Counted from the first letter of the stretch, positions 37,690-49,660 are shown. The stretch: DNA of 64,000 nucleotides from Gymnothorax reevesii (GCA_029721435.1 CM056574.1:8360501-8424500), one strand, 5' to 3'. Made by a program: numbers and translations. Notes: generated from the letters alone by a model not told the origin.

Positions 37690-39537
37690 GCAGTGTGTTT
37701 CCTGGATTATAGTGTGTGTCCGGAATCATAGTGTGTTTGCAATATTCCAGTCTGTCTCCTGGATTATAATGTGTTTCCTGAATGACTAGTGTGTGACCTG
37801 GATTATAGTGTGTTTCCTGAATGATTTGTGTGTTTCCTGGATTATAGTGCTTTTCCTGAATGATTTGTGTGTTTCCTAGATTTAGTGTGTTTCTTGAATG
37901 ATTTGTGTATTTCCTGGATTATCGTGTGTTTCCTGAATGACTTTTGTGTCTCCTGGATAATATTGTGTTTCCTGAATGACTTGTGTGTCTCCTGGATTAT
38001 AGTGTGTTTCCTGAATGACTTGTGTGTCCCCTGGATTATAGTGTGTTTCCTGAATGACTTGTGTGTCTCCTGGATTATAGTGTGTTTCCTGAATGACTTG
38101 TGTGTCTCCTGGATAATATTGTGTTTCCTGAACGATTTGTGTGTTTCCTGGATTATAGTGTGTTTCCTGAATGACTTGTGTGTCTCCTAGATAATGTTGT
38201 ATTTCCTGAATGATTTGTGTGTTTGCTGGATTATAGTGTGTTTCCTGAATGACTTGTGTGTCTCCTGGATTATAGTGTGTTTCCTGAATGACTTGTGTGT
38301 CTCCTGGATTATAGTGTGTTTCCTGAATGACTTGTGTGTCTCCTGGATTATAGTGTGTTTCCTGAATGACTTGTGTCTCTCCTGGATTATAGTGAGTTTC
38401 CCTGAATGACTTGTGTGTTTCCTGGATTATACTGTGTTTCCTGAATGACTTGTGTGTCTCCTAGATAATATTGTATTTCCTGAATGATTTGTGTGTTTCC
38501 TGGATTATCGTGTGTTTCCTGAATGACTTGTGTGTCTCCTAGATAATATCATATTTCCTGAATGATTTGTGTGTTTCCTGGATTATAGTGTGTTTCCTGA
38601 ATGATTTGTGTGTTTCCTGGATTATAGTGTGTTTCCTGAATGACTTGTGTGTTTCATGGATTATAGTGTGTTTCCTGAATGACTTGTGTTTTTCCTGGAT
38701 TATCGTGTGTTTCCTGAATGACTTGTGTGTCTCCTAGATAACATTGTATTTCCTGAATGATTTGTGTGTTACTTGGATTATAGTGTGTTTCCTGAATGAC
38801 TTGTGTGTTTCCTGGAACATTGTGTTCCCTGAATGACTTTTGTATTTCCTGGATTACAGTGTGTTTCCTGAATGACTTGTGTATTTCCTGGATTATAGTG
38901 TGTTTCCTGAATGACTTGTGTTTTTCCTGGATTATCGTGTGTTTCCTGAATGACTTGTGTGTCTCCTAGATAATATTGTATTTCCTGAATGATTTGTGTG
39001 TTTCCTGGATTATAGTGTGTTTCCTGAATGACTTGTGTATTTCCCGGATTATAGTGTGTTTCCTGAATGACTTGTGTGTCCCCTGGATTATAGTGTGTTT
39101 CCTGAATGACTTGTGTTTTTCCTGGATTATCGTGTGTTTCCTGAATGACTTGTGTGTCTCCTAAATAATATTGTATTTCCTGAATGATTTGTGTGTTTCC
39201 TGGATTATAGTGTGTTTCCTGAATGACTTATGTTTTTCCTGGATTATCGTGTGTTTCCTGAATGACTTGTGTGTCTTCTAGATAATATTGTATTTCCTGA
39301 ATGATTTTTGTGTTTCCTGGATTATAGTGTGTTTCCTGAATGACTTATGTTTTTCCTGGATTATCGTGCGTTTCCTGAATGACTTGTGTGTCTCCTAGAT
39401 AATATTGTATTTCCTGAATGATTTGTGTGTTTCCTGGATTATAGTGTGTTTCCTGAATGACTTGTGTGTTTCATGGATTATAGTGTGTTTCCTGAATGAC
39501 TTGTGTTTTTCCTGGATTATCGTGTGTTTCCTGAATG
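37690..39537. repeat. 39-bp minisatellite, about 47 copies
   Basis: The unit is TGTGTTTCCTGAATGACTTG followed by TGTGTCTCCTGGATTATAG. Since 39 is a multiple of three, long plus-strand frames stay open with a 13-residue period (CFLNDLCVSWIIV), and the minus strand does likewise. Variants with AGATAATATTGTATTTCC recur about every second or third copy in the middle, so a 78- or 117-bp higher-order unit is partly formed. Confidence 0.96.
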
Positions 39538-40127
39538 GGAGAAATCTCATGTTATCATGGAAAACACTGAGCGAACTCCACACAGAAAACCCAGGCCGAG
39601 TTTTAACCCAGAAACTTATTACTGTGAAGTGATGGTGCATCCCACTGCTCCAGGTGTTTCTCATTTATTACAACAAGTTCCAATTAAACACAGAATATGA
39701 AAAGAGCTCCACTAAATCCTCAATAGAGATTAATTCAAAACCTTTGAATTTCATAAAAAGCTAATTTTCCCAACACTGTTCAGCAGCTCACAGAGTTTGA
39801 TGTTGGGGCCTGATGGCGCCCTGAAGAGCCAATGTTGAGGTAACTTCTGCTTGGACTGCCCAATATAACTGACCCCAGCTGTCAATCATTCAGCGAAAGC
39901 TCATTTTCATTGGCCAGAGCACTCTCAGAGACTCCCCCGGCAATAAATCTTTTTGTATGAGGTGAGGAGTGAGAAATGGATATCACCGCTGTGAGGCCGC
40001 CGGCTCGCTCCGCACCGGTGTTTTTGTTTGATTGAATCGCCCATGATGCCCTTTTGTGAATTCGGTGAGATCTCAGGCGTAAGTGTACCTGCCGTTAATG
40101 GAATTTCAAACGTGTTTTCATTGCTTT
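39538..40127. other. No gene recognised
   Basis: Non-coding sequence with no credible exon. Confidence 0.5.
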
Positions 40128-40261
40128 CTGTTCTCTCTCTCTCTCTCACTCTCAATCCTTCTCTCTCTCACTCCCTCTTTTCCCTCTCTTTCCTTCTGAC
40201 TTCTACACCCCCCCCCCCCCCGCCCACACACACACACACACACACACACAGAAACGCATAA

Positions 40262-40293
<32 letters not shown>

Positions 40294-40352
40294 AGTTTCT
40301 CTCCAGCGTGAACTCCCTTTTAGACACACACACATGCTCACACATGGACACA
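40128..40352. repeat. CT-rich, poly-C and CA simple repeats
   Basis: A (CT)n tract (40128-40200), then a run of about 16 C (from 40208), then two (CA)n blocks separated by GAAACGCATAATCTCTCTCA. Confidence 0.88.
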
Positions 40353-40970
40353 CATGCTCTCACACGAATATTTACACAACATTTATTTGGCAGATGTTTT
40401 CACACAACAAAAAGTTTCTGTCTTCAAAAGTAGTTTCATGAAGTTTTGAATCTTTTTCTCACTGAAGTTGAAAGCATGAGCTTATTTTCATTTACCATGT
40501 GCTTTTTTTTTTTTTTGCAGTGAATAAGAAACATTGCAGAACACAACACAAACACATTCACACTCCCCCTCTCCCTTTCACAGAAACACCCATTAATTAT
40601 CTCTTTCAGTCGCTAACTTTCACACACACAGATGCAAAAAGACATCACCACTGGGGACTTGCTTCGCACTGGCTGCCTGTGCAGCAAAAAAACCTCAGCA
40701 GCTTCTGGAATCTTCAGAGCACTCCTCAGTCCTAAAGAAGGACTTCCTTAAGTTAATACGTCTACACAACAAAGTAAGGAAATTGGAGATGAATTCCCAA
40801 GAAAGAAAAACTGCCAGTAAAGAACAGCAAACGTTTCGACATAATCCACACAAATACGCAAAATCTTTACTGAGAAACAAACTAGATTACCCACCTTCAG
40901 TAAAACGGCTGCAAAGAAATACTTTAACAATGACAAGAAACGTGGCTACAAATACCATCCGCTAAGGGGC

Positions 40971-42524
40971 ATGAAGAGACCACCAAAGCCGACCAAGCCA
41001 TTCAAAACCAAAGTCCCCAGTCTGTCAGAACTAAACAGTTATCTCCTGAGACGAAGAAATGCTAGTGCTCCAGGAACCAACCGCATTCCCTACGTAGTAT
41101 GGAAGAAATGCCCCAAAACAACAAAACTACTACATGAAGTAATATGTGATATCTGGGATCCACTACAATACCCATAAGCTGGAGACCAGGAGAAACCATT
41201 CTAATATCGAAAGGAGAAACCACCAATGATCCATCCTGCTTCAGACCCATAACACTGAAGAACTCAAGTGGGAACTTAGGAATGGGTATTCTCGCTCAAA
41301 GAACGATTAACTACCTGACAGACAACAACTACATTGACCAATCCATTCAGAAAGGTTTCATGGAGAAGATATCAGGATATGTGGAACATACCGAAGCACT
41401 TACTGAAATGCTCCTGGACGCCAAAAAGAATGGAAATCCGATTGTGACAACATGGTTAGACCTACAAAATGCATATGGCACTGTACCACACAATCTTGTA
41501 CAGTTTGCATTAGAGTGGTATCACGTTCCAGACCACATCAGGAGGATCATCTTCAAATACTACGACGAGTTATTTTTCCGTGTTAAAACAGAGGAATGGA
41601 CAACAGATTGGATACAATGCACAATTGGAGTTTTTCAAGGCTGCCCACTCTCCTGCATCCTTTTCCTGGCTGTTTTCAATTTATGCTTAGATCTTCTAGA
41701 CCAGTCTAAGCAGCTAGGATACTGTATGAGTGGATCAGACATTACATATTCTGCAAAGGCATATGCAGATGACCTGACCCTAGTGGCTCCAACTCCAGAA
41801 AGTTTTCAGGAGCCCATGGATATAAACAACTTCCTCAAATGGTCTCGGACCATGAAAGCCAAACCAAGCAAATGCAGGTCCCATGCAATGAAGAAATTTG
41901 TCCCCAACGCACAACAGAAGCGCCAAGGACACAACTCAGTATGTGGCATACGACCCCGGCCTAGAAATAGACGGACAGCAGATTGCCTATGTACATAATC
42001 AACCCATGCGATTCCTCGGGAAGCTGATTTACAACGACCTGAAGGACAAGAACATCAGGAACATGGTGAACACAAAGCTGACAGAGATGCTACAGACAAC
42101 CAATTGAAGTCCACTAAATGGTATTATGAAGCTATGGGTGTACAACAATGCCATTCTACCCAAAATGACATGGGGATTCACCATCTACAACTTCCCAATC
42201 ACCTACATCGAAAGTCTTGAAGCTACCTGTACCAAACACCTTAAGAGATGGGCAAAAATAAGTAGATGCACTACGACTAGTGCTCTGTACAGAAACAGGA
42301 AGCACTATGGCTTGCAGCTAAAAAAGCTCACAACCTCAGTCAAATGTATGCAAGTGACTAAGTACCACTTGAATAAGCACTCAAGAGACGGAAGTACCCA
42401 AACCCTCTACAGGAACTGCTTAGAGAGTAAGAAAACCAAAGTAAACTGGAATGGTGTAAAAGAGCTAGAACAGAGGGAACGCCACCTTATCTTGAACGAG
42501 ATGGCTAGGGGCCAGATCGACTGA
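40971..42524 (+). pseudogene. RLE-LINE reverse transcriptase, degenerate
   Basis: Pieces in two frames make up a reverse transcriptase that would copy the element RNA at a nicked target. Visible are the N-terminal RT block with NASAPGTNRIPYVVWKKCPK, the fingers region IDQSIQKGFMEKISGYVEHT, motif A TTWLDLQNAYGTVPHNLV with its aspartate, motif B GVFQGCPLSCILFL, motif C AYADDLTLVAPT with both aspartates intact, and a thumb region with PMRFLGKLIYN. A frame change near 41900-41990 separates palm and thumb, and a stop at 42107 separates the thumb from the next piece. The 238-codon frame 41282-41998 carries the catalytic core. Confidence 0.82.
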
Positions 42525-42566
42525 GCAGGTCTTGGTTACAAAAGCACTCAGAAGCTAATAAAAGAC

Positions 42567-43519
42567 ATGAGCCGCCAAGAACATAGGAAATGCCTCACAG
42601 GGCTAGTGAAAGATGTAGACGAGGATGACATGCTGATCTACCTCTATGGATGCGCAAAACAGGGACAGTGGTTGAATTGGGAGACTGCCATGCAAGTCGA
42701 CACCACCTGGAAGAAACTCCTTTATGTTTGGACACCTGAGTTGCTATCCTTCCACATAAACGCAATCCACGATCAGCTGCCCTCACCTGCCAACCTGAAG
42801 CTGTGGGGAAAGACCAATCTAGGGCTCTGCCAGCTATGTCATCACCGCCACTGCACACTGTTCCACATCCTCAGTGGTTGTAGCTACTCGCTACAAAGCG
42901 GAAGGTATAACTGGCGCCATGATGAAACATTGAAGGTAATTGCATCAGGCCTGGCACCATAAATCACTGAAGCAAACCAGTGAAAGTCAACACACATGAA
43001 AATCATGACTTCGTCCCAACGATAGCATTTCGCACAGCTGATGGCACAACATATCGTAACCCAGTCCTGCCAGTTCCAAAAACGGAACCATTAAACATCC
43101 TAAAGAAGGCCAATGACTGGATATTTCTGATGGATCAGGAGCACAAACAAATAATATTCCCTCCAGAAATTACAGAGACTGCCAAGAAACCTGACATCAC
43201 AATCTTCTCAGCAAGAGAAGAGCTGACAGTCTCCATGGAGGAGAATCTAGCAAGTGCCTAAGACAGAAAGAGATACAAATATCAAGAGCTAGTGGCCGAC
43301 TGTGAGAGCAGAGGATGGTCTACACACTATTTCCCGATAGAAGTGGGGAGCAGAGGCTTCTGCAATGCATCAGTCAGCAAATGCCTTACATCTCTGGGCA
43401 TCCCCAAAGGAAAGAAGAAGGCCATCACTGATACAGCAGCCAAAACTGCACTAAGAGCAAGCTATGTCATCTGGCTAAGCAGAATTCAAAAGCTTTCAGG
43501 CAGATGGAGCTATTAGCAA
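42567..43519 (+). pseudogene. RLE-LINE zinc knuckle and restriction-like endonuclease, degenerate
   Basis: In three consecutive frames: a C-x2-C-x8-H-x4-C knuckle (CQLCHHRHCTLFHILSGC, around 42820-42890) followed by SGRYNWRHDETL, then the endonuclease signature KPD with 14 residues to a glutamate (KPDITIFSAREELTVSMEE, around 43185-43240), then KYKYQELVADCESRG with YFPIEVGSRGF, and a conserved tail ending WLSRIQKLS. This knuckle plus PD-x12-14-D/E arrangement is the hallmark of site-preferring LINEs related to R2 and NeSL. Stops at 42962 and 43261 and a frame change between the pieces show that it is not functional. Confidence 0.8.
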
Positions 43520-43620
43520 CTCCATCATTGTGCTCTTAGGGAAAGGTGGATGGTTGAGGCCTCGCAAAACCAGGTTTAACCTACCAAAGTCTGGTCCAAA
43601 GTCCAGAGACCTCAGAGCAC

Positions 43621-44789
43621 ACTAATCTTGACAGAGATATGCTGTTAAGGTGAAGTTTTCCCTATCAAGTCACCTTCACAGAGTGATACATCAAGAGTGC
43701 ATGTCTTAAAAAGGATAAAATGGCACCAAAGGTGACAACGCTGGTAGTCTACCAATGATCTATTCCTCCTGCCTCTGGAAGTTACTAGAACTGAATGGGT
43801 ACAAACATGGCTCACACAATTGAGTGGCTCAGAGCAATAACGGCGAATGCCACAATTTTAGATAACATTGTTTTTGGTTGGAATCATACTCTTAATCCCT
43901 CTAGCTTCATACCCATGAAATACCTAAGCTATGTGGCTAACGCCATAGCCTCTGTGTCGTATATTTTAAACACTGTCAATGAGTCTTTCTTACTGACACC
44001 GGGCATTAATGGCTTATGCCACAAGCCATGGTTGGCACGGTTAAACTTTTCGACCAATCCGATCACTCCTTCGCCCATAGTGCAAGATAGTAAACAAACT
44101 GGAACCCAGGACTGAAATCTAAAAATCTAAGGCAAGAAAACGTCTAAGATTCTAAGAAACTCACAAGAGAGTTTAGAGTTTTAGAGTGAAGTACTTTTTT
44201 GCCATTCTGATCATTGATTACGACCTCTAAAAAACAAATAGAGTTTTCAGTATTTGCAGAAATATGGCTGAATGTAATATCGTTAAAATGCATATGCATA
44301 AAAACATTATATGAATGGTTCACAAAATTTGAAAAAGTCCAATGTCTCAAAAAGTTCCTTCAGTGGCGTACGGCATTATTGCTCTTGCCCACACAATTAC
44401 ACAAACAAAAAATGACAACACCCAGCCCAGCTGATATAAATGTGCATCACTGGTGACCATAATCAACATGCACTCTGATGCGGTAATACAGTAACAAATG
44501 TTAGTCCTGAAGGTGGTGATATAGAGCTTATCAAAGCGTTTCCATGACCATGACTCCAAACAGCAGGGATCAGCTTTCTTTTGTCGTCTGCGGGCATAAC
44601 GCCCCGAGGAATCTGAAGGAATTATAAACTAAGTGCACAGGCAGGACATGTTGGCACGACGTGTCCTCTCGTCCTGCGTAAACATTTATCTGCTCGTCAG
44701 AATGGCATATTGTGGTTTCAGCAGCTCTAAACGCTCATTAGTGATTGAGATGCAATATCAGCGGCGTCTTTTTCTAAATAATAAAACAT
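43621..44789. other. No gene recognised
   Basis: Between the two LINEs. A 106-codon plus frame (43795-44115) may be a remnant of something but matches no family I know. Confidence 0.45.
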
Positions 44790-44865
44790 AACATGAATGG
44801 CAAGAACAGGCCTTTCAGCCCAACTACGCTCGCCAGTTTCTTTATACTATTGTGAATATATCCCT

Positions 44866-45393
44866 TCAAATACTCAATGACTCAATGGTATCTAGCTTTA
44901 AGTCAAGCCTGCTCTTGAAAACCCTCAAGGTCTCTGCCTCAACAACATGGTCAGGCAAGCTTTTCCACATTGAAATTACTCTATGGGTGAAGAAATATTT
45001 CCGAATATCAGTGCTAAATTTACCTTTGGTCAACTTCCATTTGTGACCCCGAGTTCTACTCACAACACTTAGTCGAAGGAATCCTACATAATTCACTTTG
45101 TTAATCCCTCTAACATATTTAAAGACCTCAATCAAATCACCTCTGAGTCTACTTTTCCTAAGATTAAAGAGATTAAGCATGTTAAGCCTCTTCTCGTACC
45201 TTTCATCTTTTATACCTGGAATTAGCTTAGTGGCTCTTCTCTGAACTTTCTCTAGAGCCTCTATATCTTTCTTAAAGTTTGGTCCCCAGAACTTTACACA
45301 ATACTCCAAATGTGGTCTGATGAATGTGTTGTACAAAAGAAGCATCACCTCCTTAGATTTGAACTCACTACCTTTGACAATATATCCCAGCAT
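44866..45393 (-). pseudogene. CR1/L2-type LINE C-terminal region
   Basis: A 175-codon open frame encodes the conserved C-terminal region after the RT: LLYNTFIRPHLEYCVKFWGP, ALEKVQRRATKLIPGIKDER, LRKSRLRGDLIEVFKYVRGI, SRTRGHKWKLTKGKFSTDIR and FFTHRVISMWKSLPDHVVEA. This region is strongly conserved among CR1/L2-group LINEs. The frame is intact here but is separated from the RT core by frame changes, so it is a fragment of a dead element and not an independent gene. Confidence 0.82.
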
Positions 45394-46580
45394 CCGATTG
45401 GCTTTTTAACTGCTACGGCACAATGGCTAAAGCCTGTGAGGGTTTGGTCTACAATCACTCCCAGATCTTTCTCGTGTGGAGCACATTCCAGTTTTAAACC
45501 TCCCATGAAGTAATCCTGTCTAATGTTTTTATTACCTACATGTACAACTTTACATTTCGCTACATTAAATTTAATTTACCACATTTCTGCCCAATTCTGG
45601 ATTCTATCCAAATCATCCTGAATCACTTTAGTGGACTCTAAACTATTTGCCAAATACCTCAATTCATTATCACCTGCAAATTTAACCAGTCTGCTCTCAA
45701 TATTCCTATCAAGGTCATTAATTTAGATGAGGAACAGCAGGGGCCCCAACACCGATCCCTGGGGGACGCCACTCCCCACCATACCTAGCTCAGATGAGAT
45801 ACCACTGACCACTACTCTTTGTGTTCTGTCCTGTAATCAGTTTTGAAACCACTTCAGAATACCTCCTGTAACTCCAATGGGGCTCATTTTAAAAATTAGT
45901 CTCTTATGCGGTACTCTATCGAATGCTTTTTTAAAATCCAAGTAAATGATGTCATAAGCCCTACTCTGGTGGTAAGTCCTGGTGGCCCCTTCAAAAAATT
46001 CCAGAAAGTTAGTTTGGCATGACCTTCCCTTCCAAAAACCATGTTGGCTATCCCTCAAGATACTGTTACGTTCAAGAAATAAGTCCAGCTCATCTTTTAT
46101 GATAGATTCCAATATTTTGCACGAAATGCAAGTTAAACTCACTGGCCTGTAGTTTCCTGACTCAGTACGGTCCCCTTTCTTATATAGTGGTATTATATTG
46201 CCCTGTTTCTAATCATTTGGTATTTCTCCAGTTTCTAAAGACCATCTGAAGATGGCGGATAGCGGCTTAGAGATGAACTCACCAGCTTCCCTGAGCACTC
46301 TAGGATATAAGCCATCAGGACCCACCGCGTTATCTGCTTTTAGTTTATGCAACTTGTCTAATACTTCGTTATCCCGAACCTCAATTTCCGCTAAATAATC
46401 TTGAGCATTTGACATTCCCTCTGGCCAAATAAAGACCCTCTCCGAGGTAGAATTGTCAACAAAGTCACTATTTAAGACATCTGCAATATCCTTGTTATCA
46501 TATAGCAGCGATCCGTTTTTATTCTTTATGCACTTAACCTGCTCTTTAACTTTCCTTTTTCTGCTACAGTACTGAAAGAA
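45394..46580 (-). pseudogene. CR1/L2-type LINE reverse transcriptase core, catalytically damaged
   Basis: Palm and fingers motifs are present: DNAVGPDGLYPRVLREAGE (near 46320), CKILESIIKDELDLFLERNS and QHGFWKGRSCQTNFLEF, motif A IIYLDFKKAFDRVPHKRL with aspartate, and motif B GSGVPQGSVLGPLLFLI. Motif C, normally F/Y-A-D-D, reads FAGDN at about 45676-45690 because the first catalytic aspartate codon is GGT. Stops interrupt at about 45837 (after WFQN) and about 45721 (after LLFLI). The copy therefore lacks activity for two independent reasons. Confidence 0.83.
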
Positions 46581-46585
46581 GCGCT

Positions 46586-46982
46586 TGTTGAGGCCAAAAT
46601 GTTGGTTTTGGGTTGAATTGTAATGCTGCTGGTTCCCATTGGGGGGCACACTGGGGTCACTTAGGGCACATAAGGGTTAGCGGAATTGTGTCCGGGGGAG
46701 GCGACTGACCCCGGAAGTGCAAACGGTTTTTGACCGCAACGGAGCGTAACGGAGAGTAACAACAACGTATGAACTTGTTCGATTCTTGGGTTTCCTTTGT
46801 TCCTTTTTTCATCGCACTAGGTTTGGATGTCATTTTTTTCTTACAGTAATAAACCTCTACTGATAACGCAACAAGCAAGCAGCCTGGACATTCATTCATT
46901 CACGCCCGCAGCGCGTCAGCCACAGGTACCCGGAGCCAGTTAGCCTCAGTAGTTCCCGTACAGGACAGGAACTCCTTTAACA
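46586..46982 (+). mobile_element. Solo LTR (397 bp) with GCGCT target duplication, nested in the LINE
   Basis: Starts TGTTGAGGCCAAAATG and ends CTCCTTTAACA, so the termini are TGTT...AACA. Exact GCGCT duplications lie at 46581-46585 and 46983-46987. Removing the element and one duplication brings the two halves of the LINE reading frame back into register (EGAKTNPK on one side, RFFQYC on the other). AATAAA at 46848-46853 gives plus orientation. An ETS-like CCGGAAGTG lies near 46710. No internal genes or second LTR are present. Confidence 0.85.
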
Positions 46983-46987
46983 GCGCT

Positions 46988-47375
46988 TAGGGTTAGTTTT
47001 TGCCCCCTCTGTAATTTGTCTTTCATACAGTCTTCTAGCATTCCTCAGCTCTTTTTTGGCCACAGCCCGCATTTCGCAGTATTCAGCCTTGGTGTTCTCA
47101 TTGTTATCCTTTATGTACATCTTCTAAAGATTCCTCTTTTCCCTCAAAATCCTGCGAATACTTTTGGTCATCCACTGAGGATTCTGCATTTTCAGCTTAC
47201 TTTTGGACACCTTTGGAATGAATCTGCATTGTGATTCAAGTAAAACTCCCTTAAATCTTTCCCACATCTTATTTACTGACTCACTGTGCAGGAGTGTCTC
47301 CCATTTTATTTCACTCAGATATGAGCGCATCCTGTCAAAGTTTGCGCGCCTAAAAGTGAAATTTTAAAATTAAAA
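46988..47375 (-). pseudogene. CR1/L2-type LINE pre-RT linker
   Basis: A minus-strand frame contains RRANFDRMRSYLSEIKWETL, MQNPQWMTKSIRRILREKR and AKKELRNARRLYERQITEGA, the linker between the endonuclease and RT in this LINE group. It marks the 5' truncation point of the element near 47375. Beyond it the similarity ends in AT-rich sequence. Confidence 0.7.
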
Positions 47376-49657
47376 ATGAAGGCTCCTCTCTCTCGGCTCT
47401 TCAGGAAACACCCTTGTAACAAATTAATTCCCCTCTTTCCTGCTAAAATTGTAAACATCGGCATCATGCTTTGTTCCTTTGTTGCTGTGGCGATGTGTAC
47501 CGTGGCTGGTGTAAATAAACGCACGAGTGCTGTATTTCCCGTTCCCTCCTGCTGTTTAATCCTGTCCAGGAGGAGACTTTTGGGGAAAAAATGCTTTTAA
47601 CGAATCGGTCCTCGGAGGCAGCACCAACCTGAGCGGAGACTTATGAATTTAATTTCCCATCATGCCCTGCAATAGCACTGATAGCTCAAACTGCTGTAAT
47701 TTGGATCTGACACAAGTTTGCTGTGGGGTCAAAGGTCACATATCACAATCCTTGGTCTCTTTCCGCTCCACACCGACAGATTTATACCTGCAGCTGAGGA
47801 GGGAAGCGGGATGAGAGGTAAGTGAGGACCCAGAGCCCTTCCAGAGAGATCTGCCTCTCAGACCTGCTGATGATTTGTGATCAGAGATTAAAAATAACTG
47901 ATCCTGTCCACAACAAACATAAAATAAACTTCCCATCTATACCCACTGTTCCAGAACATTCCAGCACAGACTGTAGGAGCAGTAGATGGAACAAACTAAT
48001 ATTAACTGAGTTGAGAATTCAAGGACTCTTTCAGTTGGAGAATGGAGCTCAGTTACATGCTAGGTTTCAGATGCCAGTTAGCATTCATAGAGAAAAGGCA
48101 CGGCTCCGAAATCTCCAAATGAAACGACGGGAATCCGTAAACATGCGAGGCTCGTCCTGTCTGCCTCTGGATAGCTGCACCTGGAGCAGGTGCACATTTG
48201 TTTTAATTTAAACGCCGCTCCGCTAGTTTGGCACGCCCAGATAAATCTCAGAGCCCCCTCTCAGACTCCTGCTTATTCATTTCTCCCGTGTAATAGGCTG
48301 ACTCGAGCACCGCTACCGGGCATCTTTTGTCTTCCTACTTAATAACGAGTTCCTCAGAAGATGACAGATGCAGGTGCGCTCAGACTTTGATGAGGAAGAT
48401 GGTGGGGAGGTGGGGGGTTGTGGTGGGGAGGTGGAGGCGGGGACCATTAAACATGGACTGACTGGAAGAGATGTCACACGTCAATATAACTCTGGAGTGT
48501 AATGACGGAGCGGAGTGGAGTGTAGTGGGTGGGGAACGGGGCTCACAAAGAGGAGGCTGCAGGTTTGAGTCCGAGATGATCCATCGCTGTGTGACCCATG
48601 AGTGGGAACCTTTGTCAGATTTAAACATCGGTTAGTGCAAGAGGACTGTGTGTAATTATGTGAGCGGTGTTATTTAGTCTTGAATACAGGTGTCTATTCC
48701 AGTGTGTGATGTTAATGACTTTGCTGGAAAAAGACCAGAGTCATACTGGGACTGAAGCTGGTGTTTCCTTACAGGTGTGCAGCAGAGGGCACTGAACTTA
48801 CAGCTGCTGTTGGAAATAATACAGGAAGACCAGCAAACAGAGTCCTGAGGCTCCCTGCTCTCTTAATCTAATGCACAGTCGCCCCAGGATGTGTCAGGGC
48901 CAGAGTCTAGATGGCAAACTATCATTGAATCAATTTGTTCATCCTGTAATGGTCTGTTTATATGCAATGTTTGATTGACACCAATGGCTTTTTTATCAAC
49001 TCCAAAATGTAGGCAATAATGACCCTTTTTGACTTCTCACTCAATGCATCTTCGCTTGTGCCTTCTGAGGTTCTTTACAAAACTTACAACTGCATATATT
49101 TAGCTAAAATCATGAAGAATCATGCATAAAACAAGTTTTTTTGTGGTCATGTAGATATTTAAAACATTTAAATAAAACACTAATTATTTTATGGATTATT
49201 TTCAAGTTCATTACAGCGTATTGCTCTTAAGCATTGAGTAAACTTGTGATAAAGATGGTTGCCAAGGTAAAAGGTCAAAAAATAATAGCTTGTAGCCTCA
49301 AAACTGTGTAGGCTGTATGTTAACAAACTTCTCACAAATTAGATTTCAGAGCAGCGCGATGAAGCTGCCGCATTTTTGATTAAAACTGTGCCAATCTCTC
49401 ACCTCAGTGGCATTTGTTCACCATGAAAATTCTCTTCTGAAAAAGTTTCTTTGCTGCGATCCCTCTGACAGGTGTCATAAGCATAAATTGGAAAAGGTTA
49501 AATTGCCCAAAGTGCACACAGTGGATTTGGGTCCTGAGAGTTTTACCCGCTGGTGCAGATGAGTTTATTTATGGCGTCTCGGTGCTGCTCACTGATCGTC
49601 CCTGTGCTGGAGGACACCTCTGCTCATCATTCATAATAAGCACCTCCATTCTGAGGA

Positions 49658-49660
<3 letters not shown>
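47376..49660. other. No gene recognised
   Basis: Non-coding sequence. The plus frame 47822-48211 (129 codons) has no recognisable domain. One SINE-like patch near 48.5 kb is listed separately. Confidence 0.48.
48515..48610 (+). repeat. Possible tRNA-related SINE fragment
   Basis: An A-box-like TAGTGGGTGGGG near 48524 and a B-box-like GGTTTGAGTCC at 48562-48572 lie about 40 bp apart, as in tRNA-derived SINE heads. No body or tail could be traced, so it may be chance or a short relic. Confidence 0.3.

Larger units (their letters stand above)
40690..43620 (+). mobile_element. LINE with restriction-like endonuclease (R2/NeSL/Hero-type), inactive
   Basis: A plus-strand non-LTR retrotransposon remnant of about 2.9 kb. 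Coding similarity is continuous from about 40690 to 43620 but passes through at least three frame changes (near 41180-41280, 41900-41990 and 42962-42980) and several stops. Domain order is pre-RT region (KEQQTFRHNPHKYAKSLL), RT, CCHC zinc knuckle and restriction-like endonuclease. That order defines the RLE-bearing LINE group, unlike the APE-bearing LINEs elsewhere in the window. No N-terminal zinc fingers, 5' UTR or target duplication are clear. The left side abuts a CA-rich stretch. The exact clade (Hero, NeSL, Utopia or another) cannot be decided by eye. Confidence 0.8.
44790..47375 (-). mobile_element. CR1/L2-type LINE, 5' truncated and inactive, with nested solo LTR
   Basis: A minus-strand LINE whose 3' end lies near 44790 (element strand: GGGCTGAAAGGCCTGTTCTT, then CATTCATGTTATG). 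Coding similarity runs from about 47375 down to 44866: linker region (SEIKWETLLHSESVNKMWER), RT palm, and a C-terminal domain ending VFKSRLDLKLD. The APE endonuclease expected upstream is missing, so the copy is 5' truncated as is usual for LINEs. It carries several stops, a damaged catalytic motif and a 397-bp solo LTR inserted into the coding sequence. The assignment to the CR1/L2/Rex1 group is by motif style; the precise clade is uncertain. Confidence 0.8.

Noticed and set aside
37867..39632. Long open frames with a 13-residue repeat (cysteine/leucine/isoleucine-rich)
   Set aside because: They exist only because the 39-bp satellite unit is divisible by three; both strands are open and the frames end where the array ends.
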